Source: Pseudoxanthomonas sp.
GTDB taxonomy: Bacteria > Pseudomonadota > Gammaproteobacteria > Xanthomonadales > Xanthomonadaceae
DNA: 64,000 nucleotides
NCBI RefSeq assembly: GCF_035999195.1
Contig: NZ_DASYGY010000004.1
Coordinates: 620,001 to 684,000 of the forward strand
Reading direction: 5' to 3'
In this document: piece by piece, positions 8,863 through 16,614 of the stretch
How the letters are laid out: every line of letters starts with the position of its first letter
Numbering within the stretch: the first letter of the stretch is position 1
Made by a program: the position numbers and the translations under genes
Notes under the pieces: generated by a model
Seen by the model: only the letters and a program-made list of their open reading frames with translations
Database searches by the model: none
Told to the model about the DNA's origin: nothing

Positions 8863-9786
8863 TCAGCGTGGCCCGAAGCGGCCGCGGCAGCCGCGGTCCA
8901 CCCACACCTGGGTGCCCGTGTAGCCCCAGCTGTAGCCCTCGCGGCAGCTGTTGTTCGAGAGTTGCTGCTGCAGGATCGGCCGGCCCTGGCGCGGGTCGTA
9001 GGCGCAGGTCCTGCGGCGGTTGTCGTCGCTGCTGCAGGTGATGGTGTAGCCGCTGTTGCCGCCGCCGCCCCCGCCATTGCCCGAGTCGCGGAACTCCGCC
9101 CGGCAGCCGCCGCGCACCCAGATCATGCCCTGGCGCTGGCCCCAGTTCTGGTTCTCGCTGCAGCGGGTCGATGACAGGTTGCGCTGCACCACCGCGCGTC
9201 CACGGAAGGGGGTGCGGCATTCGCGATAGGCATTGTTGGCGCTCTCGCACACCACCGTGGAGCCGCTGCCGCCGCCCCAGCCGCCTCCCGAGCCCTCCGC
9301 GAACCGGCCGCGGCAACCGCGGTCCACCCACACCACCCCATTGCCGCTGCCCCAGTTCTGACCCTCGACGCAGCGCGTGCCGGACAGGTTCTGTACCAGG
9401 ACCGCATGCCGGCGGAACCCGGTCGTGCATTCCCGGCGGCGGTTGTCCTTGCTCTCGCAGGTGACCTGGCCGCCGGAAGGCGGCGGGTTCGGGTTCCAGC
9501 CCCCGGTGTTGCCGCCGAGCGACTGGGCGATGTCCTGCTTGATGCGGCTGAAGGTCCAGTTGGAGCGGTTGACCTGGTCCAGGTAGAACCGCAGTTGGTC
9601 GTCCGGAATGCGGCGGCCGCGCGACTGTTCGGAGTACTCCAGGCTGATCACGCGGGTCTGGTCCTGCACCGACAGCGTGCGCAGGTTCTCGGGCGCGTAG
9701 GCCCTGGGCGCGATCTGGGCGAAGGCACTGCCGGCCGCCAGGGCCAGCAACAGTACGAAAACGGACTGCAACAACGGCTTCTTCAT
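8863..9786 (-). CDS. Secreted protein with three DUF3011 repeats
   Basis: A 307-residue exported protein. The start at 9786 has AGGAGG upstream and yields a signal peptide (MKKPLLQSVFVLLLALAAGSAFA). A charged helical region (30-90) is followed by three copies of the ~55-residue DUF3011 module at about 108-162, 178-232 and 248-304, joined by Gly/Asn/Pro-rich linkers. Each copy carries four Cys at matching positions (110/120/139/158, 180/190/209/228, 251/261/281/300) and a conserved NWG...VWV..GCR.F core. Two disulfides per module are likely in the periplasm. The repeats look lectin-like in their Trp/Gly pattern, but that is only my impression; no function is established for DUF3011. Confidence 0.85.
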   Translation of the reverse strand: MKKPLLQSVFVLLLALAAGSAFAQIAPRAYAPENLRTLSVQDQTRVISLEYSEQSRGRRIPDDQLRFYLDQVNRSNWTFSRIKQDIAQSLGGNTGGWNPNPPPSGGQVTCESKDNRRRECTTGFRRHAVLVQNLSGTRCVEGQNWGSGNGVVWVDRGCRGRFAEGSGGGWGGGSGSTVVCESANNAYRECRTPFRGRAVVQRNLSSTRCSENQNWGQRQGMIWVRGGCRAEFRDSGNGGGGGGNSGYTITCSSDDNRRRTCAYDPRQGRPILQQQLSNNSCREGYSWGYTGTQVWVDRGCRGRFGPR

Positions 9787-9862
9787 GGCGGCACCCTCCT
9801 GGGGAGGCGCCAGCATACGCCGGGAATGTTAATCCGGAGCAGAGGCCGGTCGGGGGAGCAGG

Positions 9863-9878
9863 TAAACTAGCCGGCTAG
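9863..9878 (+). promoter_or_regulatory. aspS: Possible -10 element and palindrome upstream of aspS
   Basis: A TAAACT -10-like box (9863-9868) overlaps the perfect 12-bp palindrome CTAGCCGGCTAG (9867-9878), 60-75 bp before the aspS start. No convincing -35 is present. The palindrome could be an operator or only a structural feature. Confidence 0.3.
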
Positions 9879-9937
9879 GACGGCCGACGGCCGTTGCACC
9901 CCTTCCGGCGATGTCCGGATGACCCCCTGGAGTTCCC

Positions 9938-11689
9938 ATGCGTACCCATTTCTGCGGCCTCGTCGACGAGGCCATGATCGGCCAGACCGTGACCCTCTGC
10001 GGCTGGACCGACGTCGCCCGCAACCTCGGCGGCGTCTGCTTCATCGACCTGCGCGACCACGAAGGCATCGTGCAGGTGACGGTGGACCCGTCCAATGCCG
10101 AGGTGTTCAAGGTGGCCGCATCGCTGGGTTACGAGGACGTGCTGCAGGTCGAGGGCGTCGTGCGTACGCGCGAGGCCGTCAACACCAAGATCCGTACCGG
10201 CCAGGTGGAAGTGATCGCCACGAACATCACCGTGCTCAACAAGGCCGAGCCGCTGCCGTTCCACCACCACGAGAACCCGGGCGAGGACATCCGCCTGAAG
10301 TACCGTTACCTCGACCTGCGCAGCGCCGACATGCAGCGCAAGCAGCGCACGCGCATCCGCCTGGTGCAGGCACTGCGCCGCTGGCTGGACGCGCGCGGTT
10401 TCCAGGACATCGAGACGCCGATCCTGACCAAGGCCACGCCCGAGGGTGCGCGCGACTTCCTGGTGCCGGCGCGCATGCATCCGGGCGAGTTCTACGCGCT
10501 GCCGCAGTCGCCGCAGCTGTTCAAGCAGATCCTGATGGTGGCCGGCTTCGACCGCTACTACCAGATCGCGCGCTGCTTCCGCGACGAGGCGTTGCGCGCC
10601 GACCGCCAGCTGGAATTCACCCAGCTGGACATGGAGTTCGCCTTCGTGCGCGAGCGCGACGTGCAGGACGCCGTGGAAGGCATGATCCGCGACATCTTCA
10701 AGGGCGTGATGGACGTCGAGCTGGCCAACCCGTTCCCGCGCATGACGTGGGCGGAGGCGATGCGTCGCTACGGCTCGGACAAGCCGGACCTGCGCATCGC
10801 GCTGGAACTGGTCGACGTGGCCGAGCTGGTGAAATCCAGCGAATTCGCGGTGTTCACCGCCGCGGCCAGCGATCCGGACGGACGCGTCGCCGCGCTGCGG
10901 ATCCCCGGCGGGGCGTCGCTCAGCCGCAAGCAGATCGACGAGTACGCCGCGCACGCCGCCAAGTACGGTGCCAAGGGCCTGGCCTACATCAAGATCGACG
11001 AGGCTGGCGAAATCTCCTCGCCGATCCGGAAGTTCTTCGCCGAAGACGCTTTCGCGGCGCTGGTGAAGCACGTCGGCGCCGGCAACGGCGACATCGTGTT
11101 CTTCGGTGCGGGCGGCTACAACAAGGTCAGCGACTTCATGGGCGCGCTGCGCCTGAAGGCCGGCAAGGACTTCGGCCTGGTGCAGGACGGCTGGAAGCCC
11201 CTGTGGGTCACCGACTTCCCGATGTTCGAATGGGACGACGAGGCGCAGCGCTATGTCGCGCTCCACCATCCCTTCACCGCACCCGCGGTGGACGACATCG
11301 ACGACCTGCGTGCGAACGCGAAGACGGCGGTATCGCGCGGTTACGACATGGTGTTGAACGGCAACGAGATCGGTGGTGGTTCGATCCGTATCCACCGCCC
11401 CGACATGCAGAGTGCGGTGTTCGAGCTGCTCGGCATCGGTGCGGAAGAGGCGGAAGCCAAGTTCGGCTTCCTGCTGGACGCGCTGCGCTTCGGCGCGCCG
11501 CCGCACGGCGGCATCGCGTTCGGCATCGACCGCATCGCCGCGCTGATGGCGGGTACCGAGTCGATCCGCGACGTCATCCCGTTCCCCAAGACCACCAGCG
11601 CCCAGTGCCTGATGACCGGCGCGCCGTCGCCGATCCCGGATGAGCAGCTGGCGGAAGTGCACATCCAAGTGCGTCCGAAGAAAGACTGA
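9938..11689 (+). CDS. aspS: Aspartate--tRNA ligase
   Basis: A 583-residue class II aminoacyl-tRNA synthetase that charges tRNA-Asp with aspartate. Order: N-terminal OB-fold anticodon-binding domain (1-105), class II catalytic core with motif 2 (FRDEALRADRQLEFTQLD near 215-235), the bacterial GAD insertion (~300-420) and motif 3 (GGIAFGIDRIAALM near 528). Residue 30 is Leu (RNLGG), as in the discriminating E. coli enzyme; the non-discriminating Pseudomonas enzyme has His there. This suggests tRNA-Asn is not mischarged, though one residue is only a hint. Length is typical (E. coli 590 aa). The start lacks a strong Shine-Dalgarno, but MRTHFCGLVDEAMIGQ matches the family N-terminus. Confidence 0.98.
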   Translation: MRTHFCGLVDEAMIGQTVTLCGWTDVARNLGGVCFIDLRDHEGIVQVTVDPSNAEVFKVAASLGYEDVLQVEGVVRTREAVNTKIRTGQVEVIATNITVLNKAEPLPFHHHENPGEDIRLKYRYLDLRSADMQRKQRTRIRLVQALRRWLDARGFQDIETPILTKATPEGARDFLVPARMHPGEFYALPQSPQLFKQILMVAGFDRYYQIARCFRDEALRADRQLEFTQLDMEFAFVRERDVQDAVEGMIRDIFKGVMDVELANPFPRMTWAEAMRRYGSDKPDLRIALELVDVAELVKSSEFAVFTAAASDPDGRVAALRIPGGASLSRKQIDEYAAHAAKYGAKGLAYIKIDEAGEISSPIRKFFAEDAFAALVKHVGAGNGDIVFFGAGGYNKVSDFMGALRLKAGKDFGLVQDGWKPLWVTDFPMFEWDDEAQRYVALHHPFTAPAVDDIDDLRANAKTAVSRGYDMVLNGNEIGGGSIRIHRPDMQSAVFELLGIGAEEAEAKFGFLLDALRFGAPPHGGIAFGIDRIAALMAGTESIRDVIPFPKTTSAQCLMTGAPSPIPDEQLAEVHIQVRPKKD

Positions 11690-11705
11690 TCGAGAGAACC
11701 GCGCA

Positions 11706-12026
11706 ATGACCGAGTTTGCTTTTTCGCTGGAGTGGGAACGCCTGGGCAATGAAGGCGCCGATGCGGGCCTGGTGACGGAACGCGCGCGCGTGTTCGGTGG
11801 CTGGCTGGTGCGTGTCGGCACGTCGCCGGCGTCGATGGCGGTGACCTTCGTGCCGGACGGCCAGGGCCGCTGGGACGGCGAGGACTTCGGCGAAGACGAT
11901 TACGAGGAAGAAGACGAAGAAGAGTACGAAGAGGAAGAGGACGAGGATTCCGACGAGGAGGACGAGTCCGAGGAAGGGGACGAGGAAGGGGACGAGGAAG
12001 GGGACGAGGAAGAAGAGGACGCGTGA
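11706..12026 (+). CDS. Small protein with a highly acidic C-terminal tail
   Basis: A 106-residue protein, starting 16 bp after aspS. Residues 1-57 are an ordered, fairly hydrophobic segment (EWERLGNEGADAGLVTERAR, then VFGGWLVRV). From residue 59 on, almost every residue is Glu or Asp, ending in three copies of GDEE. The tail is encoded by three exact 12-bp repeats GAGGAAGGGGAC (11970-12005), prone to replication slippage. Its stop overlaps the next start by 4 bp (GTGA), so the two are probably translationally coupled. Function unknown; an acidic tail of this kind could mimic nucleic acid or bind a basic partner, which is inference. The alternative start at 11640 lies inside aspS and is unlikely. 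Confidence 0.7.
   Translation: MTEFAFSLEWERLGNEGADAGLVTERARVFGGWLVRVGTSPASMAVTFVPDGQGRWDGEDFGEDDYEEEDEEEYEEEEDEDSDEEDESEEGDEEGDEEGDEEEEDA
11970..12005 (+). repeat. Three tandem 12-bp repeats in the acidic-tail gene
   Basis: GAGGAAGGGGAC occurs three times in exact tandem and a fourth, altered unit follows. Twelve bp is four codons, so gain or loss of a unit keeps the frame and would change the length of the acidic tail only. Confidence 0.85.
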
Positions 12027-12550
12027 GCGTGGGGATCCGCCGCGCCACCGTCGAGGACGCCGCGCTCCTGTCGGACTTGGCGTCTCGCACGTTCACCGAG
12101 ACCTTCGGGCATCTGTATCCGGCCGAGGATCTTGCGGCCTTTCTTGCCGATGCCTATGCGGTCGAGAAGCAGCGGGTCATCCTGGCCCACTCGGATTACG
12201 CGGTGTGGCTGCTGGAGGATGATGGCGTCGCGGTCGGCCATGCGGCGGCCGGGCCGTGCGGGCTGCCGCATCCGGATGTGCAGTCCGGCGATGGCGAGCT
12301 GAAGCGGCTGTATGTGCTGGCGTCGCACCAGAACGGTGGCTGGGGCGGGAAGCTGTTCGCAGAGGCCGAGCGGTGGTTGTTGAAGGACGGGCCGCGGACG
12401 GTGTGGATCGGGGTGTGGTCGGAGAACTTCGGTGCGCAGCGGTTCTATGAGCGGCAGGGATTCGTACGGGTGGGGGAGTACAAGTTCCCGGTGGGGAAGA
12501 CGCTGGATGATGAGTTCATCCTGAGGCGTGCGGCTTCTGCCGATGTCTGA
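12023..12550 (+). CDS. GNAT-family N-acetyltransferase
   Basis: A 175-residue GCN5-related acetyltransferase. It begins IRRATVEDAALLSDLASRTF, the common start of the fold. The acetyl-CoA pyrophosphate loop is SHQNGGWGGKLF near residues 108-119 (Q-x-x-G-x-G/A pattern), and a late WSENFGAQRFYERQGF segment is the typical C-terminal motif. The substrate cannot be told from sequence. The GTG start at 12023 overlaps the preceding stop; another GTG at 12029 is possible. It is the last gene before a ~960-bp repeat region. Confidence 0.9.
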   Translation: MSVGIRRATVEDAALLSDLASRTFTETFGHLYPAEDLAAFLADAYAVEKQRVILAHSDYAVWLLEDDGVAVGHAAAGPCGLPHPDVQSGDGELKRLYVLASHQNGGWGGKLFAEAERWLLKDGPRTVWIGVWSENFGAQRFYERQGFVRVGEYKFPVGKTLDDEFILRRAASADV

Positions 12551-12689
12551 CCGACAAGAGCGTTCCGCTGGCCCTTCGGGTCAGCGTGTAATTTTTATTT
12601 GTCTGGCCGCGCCCCGCGTTAAGCAGCTACCTCGAATCGTCGCGCGCCGCAGCGCGTCCAAAAGTTTCCGGCAATGGGCTTCCGCTTGC

Positions 12690-12870
12690 CCTTCGGGCCA
12701 GCGGGTAACTTTTCTTTGTCTGGCCAAAGAAAAGTCACCAAAAGAAAGGCCATTCCCCGACGAAGCAATCCCACCGTGTCATTGCTAACGGGATTTTCCG
12801 ACTCGCCATCCTGGCGAGGCGGAAAACGGCGGACATCCCTGTCCGCCGCCCTCCGGGTCTGTTGGGCTTG
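12690..12870 (+). repeat. Xanthomonad-type dispersed palindromic element (copy 1)
   Basis: A gene-free element made of successive stems: an ACTTTTCTTTG...CAAAGAAAAGT hairpin (around 12709-12737), a stem around GATTTTCCG...CGGAAAAC, and GGCGGACATCCCTGTCCGCC. The same order of stems occurs at 39681-39870 and, inverted, at 39980-40155. Translating it gives spurious basic peptides; I do not treat it as coding. Confidence 0.7.
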
Positions 12871-12907
12871 TGGGTGCATTGGGGGCGCAGCAAGCGGAGC
12901 AGCTACC

Positions 12908-13428
12908 GTCATCCCCGCGAAGGCGGGGACCCAGCGACTTCCGGCTATGGAAAGCAAAGACACTGGGTTCCCGCCTTCGCGGGAACGACGAACAACCGCC
13001 GGATTGTCCGGAAGATCGTTGATGGTTTGCGGAAAACGGCGCAGCCGAATCCGCCTCCTTTCAGGTTTAACGGGCCAGCTGGCGCGTGGGGTGGCTAAGT
13101 GGTGCTTGAACAACAGCCGTCTTCCCCGCGAAGGCGGGATCCAGCGACTTCAGGCCACTGAAGGCAAAGACACTGGGTTCCCGCCTTCGCGGGAACGACG
13201 AGCGAAAGCCGGGTTGTTCGGAAAGTCGCTGATGGTTTGCGGAAAACGGTCGGCAGTCTTGTCCGTCCCCTTTCCGGTCTGGCGGGTCCACTGGGGCATC
13301 GACTTGGCGAACGTATCGGTCTCACCGAGAGTCCGGGCAACGGCCGTCATCCCCGCGAAGGCGGGGATCCAGCGACTTCCGGCCATGGAAAGCACCGGCA
13401 CGGGGTTCCCGCCTTCGCGGGAATGACC
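12908..13428. repeat. Tandem array of three paired REP-like elements, ~220 bp period
   Basis: Three units (12908-12990, 13119-13200, 13346-13428) each contain a head-to-head pair: GTC-TCCCCGCGAAGGCGGG at the left and GTTCCCGCCTTCGCGGGAA at the right, flanking a CAGCGACTTC...AAAGCA core. The DNA between units is also repeated (GATGGTTTGCGGAAAACGG occurs after the first and second). The region from 12551 to 13464 has no credible gene; frames running through it change with the repeats. Confidence 0.8.
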
Positions 13429-13471
13429 AGCAGAAGCTGGCTGTTTAGAGAGTCACCGAAGATCAAAAGCG

Positions 13472-13493
13472 AACGGCCGCATGTGCGGCCGTT
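13472..13493. terminator. Terminator downstream of the ohr-hydrolase operon
   Basis: AACGGCCGCA and TGCGGCCGTT are perfect arms (13472-13481, 13484-13493), giving a 9-bp stem with a 4-nt loop. On the minus strand it is followed by CGCTTTTGATC, and on the plus strand by GCTTTGTC. It lies 22 bp past the stop of the hydrolase gene, so it most likely ends the minus-strand transcript. Confidence 0.75.
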
Positions 13494-13514
13494 GCTTTGT
13501 CTTCGTGTCCGAAC

Positions 13515-14456
13515 TTACTTCTGGAGGAAGTCGAGCAGGTCCTGGTTGACGCGATCCTTGTGCGTATCCGTCAGGCCGTGGGGTGCGCCGGAGTAGACGA
13601 TCAGCTTGGCGTTCTTGATCAGGGCGGCCGAGGCCTTGCCGGAGGCGTCGATGGGGACGATCTGGTCGTCGTCGCCGTGGATGACCAGGGTCGGGATGTC
13701 GAACTTCTTCAGGTCGCTGCGGAAGTCGGTGGCCGAGAACGCGGCGATGGAGTCGTACGTGTTCTTGTGACCGGCCTGCATGCCCTGCGCCCACCAGCTG
13801 TCGATCAGGGCCTGCGAGACCTTCGCGCCGGGGCGGTTGAAGCCGTAGAAGGGGCCCGACGCGATGTCCAGGTAGAGCTGCGAGCGGTTCGCCAGCGAGC
13901 CGTTGCGGATGCCGTCGAACACCTCGATCGGCAGGCCGCCGGGGTTGTCGGCGGTCTTCAGCATCAGCGGCGGCACGGCGCTGATCAGCACGGCCTTCCT
14001 GACGCGGCCGGTGCCATGGCGGCCGATGTAGCGCGCCACTTCGCCGCCGCCGGTGGAGAAGCCGACCGCGGTGACGTCCTTCAGGTCCAGCGTGTTGATC
14101 ACGGTGGCCAGGTCGTCGGCGTAGTGGTCCATGTCGTTGCCGTCCCAGGGCTGGCTGGAGCGGCCATGGCCGCGGCGGTCGTGGGCGACCACGCGGTAGC
14201 CCTTGGAGGCCAGGAAGATCATCTGCGATTCCCAGCTGTCCGAGGACAGCGGCCAGCCGTGGCTGAAGGTGACGACCGGGCCGTCCTTCGGGCCCCAGTC
14301 CTTGTAGTAGAGCTGCACGCCGTCGGCGGTGGTCAGGGTGCTGGCGGTGCGTTCGACGGCGACCGGCGCGGTCGCCGGTGCGGCATGGGCGGTGAGGCTG
14401 GCCTGGGTGGCGACGGCCAGCAGCGTGGTGGCGATAGTGCGGGTCAGAGCGTTCAT
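13515..14456 (-). CDS. Secreted alpha/beta hydrolase, non-heme haloperoxidase/arylesterase type
   Basis: A 313-residue alpha/beta-hydrolase with a signal peptide (MNALTRTIATTLLAVATQA..., cleavage near HAA, residue 26). Mature-region signatures of the cofactor-free chloroperoxidase/arylesterase group: oxyanion-hole HGWP (66-69), AHDRRGHGRS (91-100), nucleophile S134 in GFSTGGG, Asp near 264 in HGDDDQ, and H293 in GAPHG. Such enzymes hydrolyse esters and can make peracids with acetate and peroxide. It lies 40 bp downstream of ohr on the same strand and ahead of a terminator, so the two probably form an operon. That hints at a link with peroxide or organic hydroperoxide stress. Periplasmic location is predicted, not shown. 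Confidence 0.88.
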   Translation of the reverse strand: MNALTRTIATTLLAVATQASLTAHAAPATAPVAVERTASTLTTADGVQLYYKDWGPKDGPVVTFSHGWPLSSDSWESQMIFLASKGYRVVAHDRRGHGRSSQPWDGNDMDHYADDLATVINTLDLKDVTAVGFSTGGGEVARYIGRHGTGRVRKAVLISAVPPLMLKTADNPGGLPIEVFDGIRNGSLANRSQLYLDIASGPFYGFNRPGAKVSQALIDSWWAQGMQAGHKNTYDSIAAFSATDFRSDLKKFDIPTLVIHGDDDQIVPIDASGKASAALIKNAKLIVYSGAPHGLTDTHKDRVNQDLLDFLQK

Positions 14457-14496
14457 CGGTGCGGTTCCTGCGAAAGGTGGTGGGTCAGGAAAGAGG

Positions 14497-14925
14497 TCAG
14501 TCGGCGAGCACCAGCGTCACGTCGATGTTGCCGCGCGTGGCGTTGGAGTACGGGCAGACGATGTGGGCGGCGTCGACGAGGGCCTGCAGCTGTTCGCGAT
14601 CCACGCCCGGGGCGGCGATGGTCAGTTCGGCCTGGATGCCGAAGCCGGTGGGGATCGGGCCGATGCCGACCTTGCCGGTGATGGTGGTGGACGCGGGCAG
14701 GGCGACCTTCTGCTTGCCGGCCACGAACTTCAGTGCGCCCAGGAAGCAGGCCGAATAACCGGCCGCGAACAGCTGCTCCGGGTTGGTGCCGTCGCCGCCG
14801 GCGCCGCCCAGCTCGCGCGGGGTGGTCAGCTTGACGTCCAGCGCGCCGTCGGACGAGGTGGCCTGGCCTTCGCGGCCGCCCGAGGCGGTGGCGGTGGCGG
14901 TGTAGAGGATCTTTTCGATGGACAT
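14497..14925 (-). CDS. ohr: Organic hydroperoxide resistance protein Ohr
   Basis: A 142-residue OsmC/Ohr-family thiol peroxidase that reduces organic hydroperoxides with lipoyl-protein electrons. The reactive and resolving cysteines are C60 (GYSACF) and C124 (HIVCPYS). The Arg/Glu that activate the peroxidatic Cys are expected around R19 and E50. Length and ending (CPYSNATRGNIDVTL) are those of true Ohr rather than OsmC. In most bacteria ohr is controlled by a MarR-type OhrR. None is here; an AraC-type gene is divergent, 122 bp away. The haloperoxidase-like gene follows in the same direction. Confidence 0.95.
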   Translation of the reverse strand: MSIEKILYTATATASGGREGQATSSDGALDVKLTTPRELGGAGGDGTNPEQLFAAGYSACFLGALKFVAGKQKVALPASTTITGKVGIGPIPTGFGIQAELTIAAPGVDREQLQALVDAAHIVCPYSNATRGNIDVTLVLAD

Positions 14926-15014
14926 GGCGGTTTCCTTGGGTGGGTTGGGGTGGTCCGGCGGGTGGCCGTCCGGTGAGGTGTACTTTGCGCCGTCGTCCTG
15001 TACGCATGGTGATG

Positions 15015-15038
15015 TAGAATCCTGAAAACTTGATCAGG
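15015..15038 (+). promoter_or_regulatory. -10 box and possible operator in the ohr/AraC divergent region
   Basis: A TAGAAT -10 box (15015-15020) faces the AraC-type gene. The following CCTGA-8 nt-TCAGG inverted repeat (15021-15038) overlaps its Shine-Dalgarno AGGAG and could be an operator for autoregulation. No good -35 is visible. Confidence 0.4.
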
Positions 15039-15047
15039 AGTTTCGCC

Positions 15048-15875
15048 ATGGTGGACCGCCTTGCCGTCCTGCTGGACCGGTTCTCGGTCAGCGCGCAGGT
15101 GTTCAATGCCGGTGCGCTGTGCGGCATCAACACGCTCGAGGCCGAGCCCGGGGCGGGCCAGTTGCATCTGATCCGGCGCGGGCCGCTGGAGGTCTTCCAT
15201 GGCAGCACCTCGCTGCGGATCGACGAACCCAGCCTGCTGCTGTTCCCGCGCGCGCTGACGCACCGGTTCGTCAGCGACGACGTGCGCGGCGCCGACATGA
15301 CCTGCGCCACGCTGCGGTTCGAGGGCGGCGAGCAGAACCCGATCTGCGCCGCGCTGCCCGAGGTCGTCTGCCTGCCGCTGGACCAGCTGCACGGTGCGCA
15401 GGACGTGCTGGCGTTGCTGTTCGAGGAGGCTTTCACCCAGCGCTGCGGACGCACGGCGCTGGTCAACCGCCTGTTCGAGGTGGTGATGATCCAGGTGCTG
15501 CGCCAGCTGATGGAAAGCGGCGAGGTGAAGGGCGGCATGCTGGCCGGCCTGGGCCATCCGCGCTTGCGCAACGCGATCGTCGCCATGCACGAAGCGCCGG
15601 CGAAGGAGTGGACGCTGGAGGAACTGGCGCGCGTGGCCGGCATGTCGCGCAGCGTGTTCGCCACGCAGTTCCGCGAGGCGCTCGGCATCACGCCGGGGCA
15701 GTACCTGCAGGGTTGGCGCGTGGGCCTGGCGCAGCAGGCGCTGCGTCACGGCAAGCCGTTAAAGGTGGTGGCGTCGGACGTGGGTTACGGCAGCGAGGCG
15801 GCGCTGTCGCGCGCGTTCAAGGCGCACACCGGCGCGTCGCCACGCGAGTGGAAGCGGCAGCAGGTCGTGCACTGA
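15048..15875 (+). CDS. AraC-family regulator with cupin sensor, RclR-like
   Basis: About 275 residues. Residues 1-150 are an AraC-type cupin ligand/redox domain, and 175-275 hold two helix-turn-helix motifs (ELARVAGMSRSVFATQFREA and VASDVGYGSEAALSRAF). The start at 15048 has AGGAG 8 nt upstream; six codons further up gives a poorer start. It resembles E. coli RclR, a regulator oxidised by reactive chlorine. Two cysteines at equivalent places are seen (C25 in GALCG; C86 in DMTCATL), with further Cys at about 97 and 106. Control of the divergent ohr-hydrolase pair is inferred from position only. The lipase-like gene follows after 13 bp. Confidence 0.85.
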   Translation: MVDRLAVLLDRFSVSAQVFNAGALCGINTLEAEPGAGQLHLIRRGPLEVFHGSTSLRIDEPSLLLFPRALTHRFVSDDVRGADMTCATLRFEGGEQNPICAALPEVVCLPLDQLHGAQDVLALLFEEAFTQRCGRTALVNRLFEVVMIQVLRQLMESGEVKGGMLAGLGHPRLRNAIVAMHEAPAKEWTLEELARVAGMSRSVFATQFREALGITPGQYLQGWRVGLAQQALRHGKPLKVVASDVGYGSEAALSRAFKAHTGASPREWKRQQVVH

Positions 15876-15888
15876 ACCACGCTGGCGC

Positions 15889-16557
15889 ATGCATGCCGCT
15901 TCGCAGACACTGCGTCACATGAAAGCGAACCGGGAATCTCCGCCGCGCGTCGTGCTGGTACATGGCATCTGGAATGCGAAGTCATGGCTGACGCCGTTGG
16001 CCCGGCGCCTGCGTCAGGAGGGCTTCGAGGTCGAGGTCTTCGGCTATCCCAGCATCCTGGGCGGGCCGGAGCCCGCCATCGCCGCGCTCATCGCCCAGCT
16101 CAGGGACGGCCCGCCGGTGCACCTGGTCGGGCACAGCCTCGGTGGACTGATCGGGCTGGAGGCGCTGCGTCGGTGCCCCGATCTGCCCGTACAGCGGATG
16201 GTCTGTCTCGGCTCGCCCCTGTGCGGCAGCCGCACCGCCCGCAGTCTAGGGCGCTGGCCGTGGACGGCGCCGGTGCTGGGGCGCAGTGGCCCGTTGCTGC
16301 AGACGGGGTGTCCGCCCTGGGAGGGCGGCGTGGCGGTCGGCATGGTGGCGGGCAACGTCGCGCGCGGTGTCGGGCGCCTGCTGACGCGGTTCGAGGGTGC
16401 GTCCGACGGCACGGTGGGGCTCGACGAAACCCGCTTGCCCGGGTTGGCGGCGCACTGCGTGGTGCCGTCCAGCCATACCGGCCTGGTGTTTTCCGCCGAG
16501 GCCGCGCGCCAGGCGGCGCGTTTCCTGCGGGATGGCCGGTTCGATGGCCAGGACTGA
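15889..16557 (+). CDS. Lipase-like alpha/beta hydrolase
   Basis: About 222 residues (or 212 if the ATG at 15919 is used; neither start has a clear Shine-Dalgarno). Fold signs are VVLVHGIWN after the start, the nucleophile elbow VGHSLGG (Ser near residue 83), an acidic residue in EGASDGTV and a late His in PSSHTGLVF. This resembles the PGAP1/triacylglycerol-lipase-like group of esterases. No signal peptide is visible, so it is probably cytoplasmic. The substrate is unknown. Transcription with the preceding AraC-type gene is possible. Confidence 0.8.
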   Translation: MHAASQTLRHMKANRESPPRVVLVHGIWNAKSWLTPLARRLRQEGFEVEVFGYPSILGGPEPAIAALIAQLRDGPPVHLVGHSLGGLIGLEALRRCPDLPVQRMVCLGSPLCGSRTARSLGRWPWTAPVLGRSGPLLQTGCPPWEGGVAVGMVAGNVARGVGRLLTRFEGASDGTVGLDETRLPGLAAHCVVPSSHTGLVFSAEAARQAARFLRDGRFDGQD

Positions 16558-16581
16558 CGGCTGCATGCGGGCGCGTATAAT
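16554..16581 (+). promoter_or_regulatory. Sigma-70 promoter of yebC
   Basis: A perfect -10 TATAAT (16576-16581) with a -35-like CTGACG (16554-16559) and a 16-bp spacer. The -10 sits inside GCGCG-TATAATC-CGCGC. The expected transcript has a leader of about 27 nt before the ATG at 16615, making this one of the clearest promoters in the window. Confidence 0.7.
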
Positions 16582-16614
16582 CCGCGCCCTTGTCAGTGCA
16601 CTCCGGAATCCCCC

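Noticed and set aside
12674..13426. 250-codon plus-strand frame in the repeat region
   Set aside because: It is translated from REP copies, so peptide repeats mirror DNA repeats, and it has no independent start signal.
12908..13428. CRISPR array
   Set aside because: There are only three units, ~220 bp apart, with internal palindromes and similar linkers; spacers of uniform length and unique sequence are absent, and no cas genes are near.
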